Positions 62,242-64,000 of a stretch of DNA of 64,000 bases are shown one piece after another; the stretch's first letter is position 1; each line of letters starts with the position of its first letter. The translations under genes and the position numbers were made by a program. The DNA comes from CAYZXL01 sp964482435 (GTDB taxonomy: Bacteria; Auribacterota; JABMQX01): contig CAYZXL010000002.1 of NCBI GenBank assembly GCA_964482435.1, forward strand, positions 62,001 to 126,000, read 5' to 3'. The notes beneath the pieces are model-generated. The model was given only the letters and a program-made list of their open reading frames with translations. It made no database searches and had not been told where the DNA came from.

Positions 62242-62425
62242 GCAATGTTGCGAATAGAGTAGGGGAGCGGCAGATTCGTTCCCTGGATTAAGGAGATTGC
62301 CGAGAGGGCAGACGACCTCTGGCAGGGCGAGGTTGCCGTGGGGTCTGGCGGTTTGTATCCAGCGCGCCGGACTCAGTTCGCCACGAAAGCGAGCCCGAGG
62401 GCAACCGATTCAAGGAGGAAGTGAG

Positions 62426-62944
62426 ATGAGTTTGCTGGGCAAGAAGGTTGTGATACTCGTGGAGAGGGATTACCAGGACCTGGAAGTCTGGTATCCGCTG
62501 CTCAGATTGAAGGAAGAAGGGGCGGAGGTCGTTCTTGTGGGCTCTGGGTCAAGCCGCCACTACACCGGTAAGTACGGTTACCCCATCGAGGCGAACGCCG
62601 AAGCCGGGCAGGTCAAAGCGGAGGAATTTGACGCCGTGATTATTCCAGGGGGCTGGGCGCCCGACTATCTGAGGAGGTATCCGGCGGTTGTGGCTCTGGT
62701 GAAGAAGGCGTTCGAGAAGGGGAAGGTCATCGCGTCAATCTGTCATGGAGGGTCGCTCCTGGTCTCAGCGGGAATAGTGAAGGGGAAACGGCTGACCTCT
62801 TTCATGGCAATCAAAGACGACCTTGTCGCGGCCGGGGCGCATTTTGTGGATGAGGAGGTCGTCAGGGACGGCAATCTCATCACCTCGAGGAAGCCGGAAG
62901 ACTTGCCAGCATTTTGCAGGGAGATTATCGCGGCTCTTTCGTGA
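62426..62944 (+). CDS. DJ-1/PfpI-family protein
   Basis: 172 residues from the ATG at 62426 (CAAGGAGGAAG upstream). KVVILVERDYQDLEVWYPLLRLKEEGAEVVLVG, FDAVIIPGGWAPDYLRRYP and VIASICHGGSLLVSAG with the nucleophile-elbow Cys followed by His are typical. YGYPIEAN fits the PfpI subgroup. Members act as glyoxalases, deglycase-like or stress proteins. The gene stands alone after the symporter. Confidence 0.92.
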   Translation: MSLLGKKVVILVERDYQDLEVWYPLLRLKEEGAEVVLVGSGSSRHYTGKYGYPIEANAEAGQVKAEEFDAVIIPGGWAPDYLRRYPAVVALVKKAFEKGKVIASICHGGSLLVSAGIVKGKRLTSFMAIKDDLVAAGAHFVDEEVVRDGNLITSRKPEDLPAFCREIIAALS

Positions 62945-63483
62945 GTAGCGGAACGAGGGGGACGGCCACGGCGAATCACCGCAACGGTGCCGCGTACTCT
63001 GTAATGCTCCCGCAATGGGGACGGCTCCCTCCTTTGCCAAAGGCAACGTCGCTAAGCGCCCTGATATGAGCCGATTGCGGAAGAATTCTTACGTATCACC
63101 GTGCGCTCCGCATGGTGGCAAATGCGGAACTGAACAGCAGCGGGGAGACCCCAGGACCTCATGCCGTGTATCCCGCTCTCGAATCTAACGTGACCCAGAA
63201 TGTGGTTTCAAGGCGTGAGTGGGCCTACGTCTGGAACTTTTCGCGGGGCTGTGCGTGGACGCAGTTTTAATGGCGTGAGCACCAAGGTCTGATAATAATA
63301 CTTATGTCAACTTGGCGTCCCCAACTCCCGAAGTTCCGCACATGGCGCCCCGCCGGACCTCGCACGCCCCTATGGAAAATGGTTTCCACTCGCGAACAGA
63401 TGCGGTATATTTAGCCGGATTTCCCATATCAGTAGAACCGCAGCAAGACGACGTTCTTTCTTTTTTGTCAGGGAGATGGAGAG
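62945..63483. other. 540-bp gap
   Basis: Between the PfpI gene and the last, partial gene. No RNA gene, repeat or reliable promoter was recognised. Confidence 0.45.
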
Positions 63484-64000
63484 ATGGAGGCAAAAGGGCG
63501 AATATCTCTGGACGGGAAGATAGCGCTGGCAGTTTTTGCGGTGGTCCTGGCGATTTATCTGTTCACGCTTTGCCCTGGGATATACCTGGGGCCGAGCGCG
63601 GAGGCAGTATGCGACGTGAAAGGGGCCGGGCTAAGGCCGCCAGTTTTGCATCCGGCATGGCTGATTCTTGGGCGGGTGTTCTCCGCTTTCGGGTCCAATA
63701 CCGCATTCTTGTTGAACGTGTTGTCGGCGCTGTTCGGGGCGCTGACGGTCGGGTTGATGTACATGGTTGTCTCGCAGTTCGCGCATGCAAGAACTGCTGA
63801 GGAGGAAGCGAGGTATCAGACTCACCCGTATTTTCGGCAGGTGGCTGCGCTTTGCGGCGTGCTGCTGGTGGCATTTTCATATCCGTTCTGGGAGGGTTCG
63901 GTGCTTGCGGGGCCAGATACGCTCAACACGTTTTTGCTGGTTCTGGTGGTTTTCTTGATTGCTCGCTATGCGAAGACCTCCAAGGCGCGATACGTCATGC
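63484..64000 (+). CDS. DUF2723-like membrane protein (3' truncated by window end)
   Basis: First 172 codons only, open to the right edge. The ATG at 63484 has AGGGAG 8 to 13 bases upstream. After a short polar start the protein has LAVFAVVLAIYLFTLCPGIYLG, then VLHPAWLILGRVFSAFGSNTAFLLNVLSALFGALTVGLMYM. The pattern 'TLcPgiylGpsaE' and 'HPaw.ilGr.fs' matches DUF2723/GT117-like multi-span proteins that resemble lipid-linked-sugar glycosyltransferases. At least four membrane spans are visible. Confidence 0.7.
   Translation, partial: MEAKGRISLDGKIALAVFAVVLAIYLFTLCPGIYLGPSAEAVCDVKGAGLRPPVLHPAWLILGRVFSAFGSNTAFLLNVLSALFGALTVGLMYMVVSQFAHARTAEEEARYQTHPYFRQVAALCGVLLVAFSYPFWEGSVLAGPDTLNTFLLVLVVFLIARYAKTSKARYVM

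Noticed and set aside
1..64000. CRISPR array, prophage or insertion sequence
   Set aside because: No regularly spaced direct repeats with unique spacers, no transposase, integrase or phage structural gene was found.

Overview
This 64 kb window looks like chromosomal DNA from an uncultured, GC-rich, Gram-negative-type heterotroph. The gene families suggest the PVC superphylum (Planctomycetota, Verrucomicrobiota, Lentisphaerota) or nearby candidate phyla such as Sumerlaeota or Hydrogenedentota. Evidence for this is the many secreted glycoside hydrolases and right-handed beta-helix proteins, Tat-exported sugar isomerase, reductase and aminotransferase families, ThuA-like and DUF3857 proteins, a sodium:solute symporter, and dispersed short intergenic repeats of a kind common in environmental genomes. 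Without searches the phylum stays an inference. Housekeeping genes (rpsA, cysS, tmk, gmk, rluD-like, tRNA-Asn) show that this is a chromosome and not a plasmid or phage.

Layout. 1-5.2 kb: end of a probable alpha/alpha-toroid protein, a secreted beta-helix protein with a Tat-type aldo/keto reductase, and a secreted protein of unknown function. 5.4-7.1 kb: a small toxin-antitoxin-like cassette (a BrnT-like gene broken by a stop codon, a 65-residue protein, a MNT-fold nucleotidyltransferase) and a flavoprotein. 7.7-12.8 kb: a YtcJ-type amidohydrolase and a large secreted clan GH-D-like hydrolase. 13.2-16.0 kb: an oxidative-stress operon (Fur/PerR-type regulator, catalase, 1-Cys peroxiredoxin) with a readable promoter, operator candidate and terminator. 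16.5-19.8 kb: tRNA-Asn, a HicB-like protein, a lone sugar ABC permease, a repeat-rich gap and a CinA-like protein with a signal sequence. 20.2-30.4 kb: a plus-strand operon with two consecutive ~1300-residue TPR/DUF3857/transglutaminase proteins followed by guanylate kinase, a thymidylate-synthase-like protein and a HAD phosphatase. 30.4-45.5 kb: sugar-processing genes (Tat isomerase, Tat DegT aminotransferase, PIG-L deacetylase, GH116, an isomerase-GH fusion, ThuA-like protein, GT2, FucI-like isomerase, MarC, enolase-superfamily enzyme). 46.1-49.9 kb: a CsgG-like/SH3 protein and an M23 peptidase with SH3 and Ig-like repeats. 50.3-57.4 kb: cysS, tmk, rpsA, rluD-like, DUF6504, nitroreductase. 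57.7-64 kb: XylH- and XylF-like ABC components without an ATPase, an SSS symporter, a DJ-1/PfpI protein and the start of a DUF2723-like membrane protein.

How the genes may work together. Much of the window fits breakdown of complex glycans outside or in the periplasm (beta-helix, GH-D-like, GH116 and GH-A-like enzymes, deacetylase). Exported redox and isomerase enzymes may alter the sugars there, followed by uptake through XylFH/SSS. The least expected items are the pairing of an intact and an active-site-less transglutaminase paralogue, four sugar-type enzymes carrying Tat signals, a polar 11-mer (GAGTAGGGGAG) found five times on one strand only, and several families of short dispersed repeats in the gaps.
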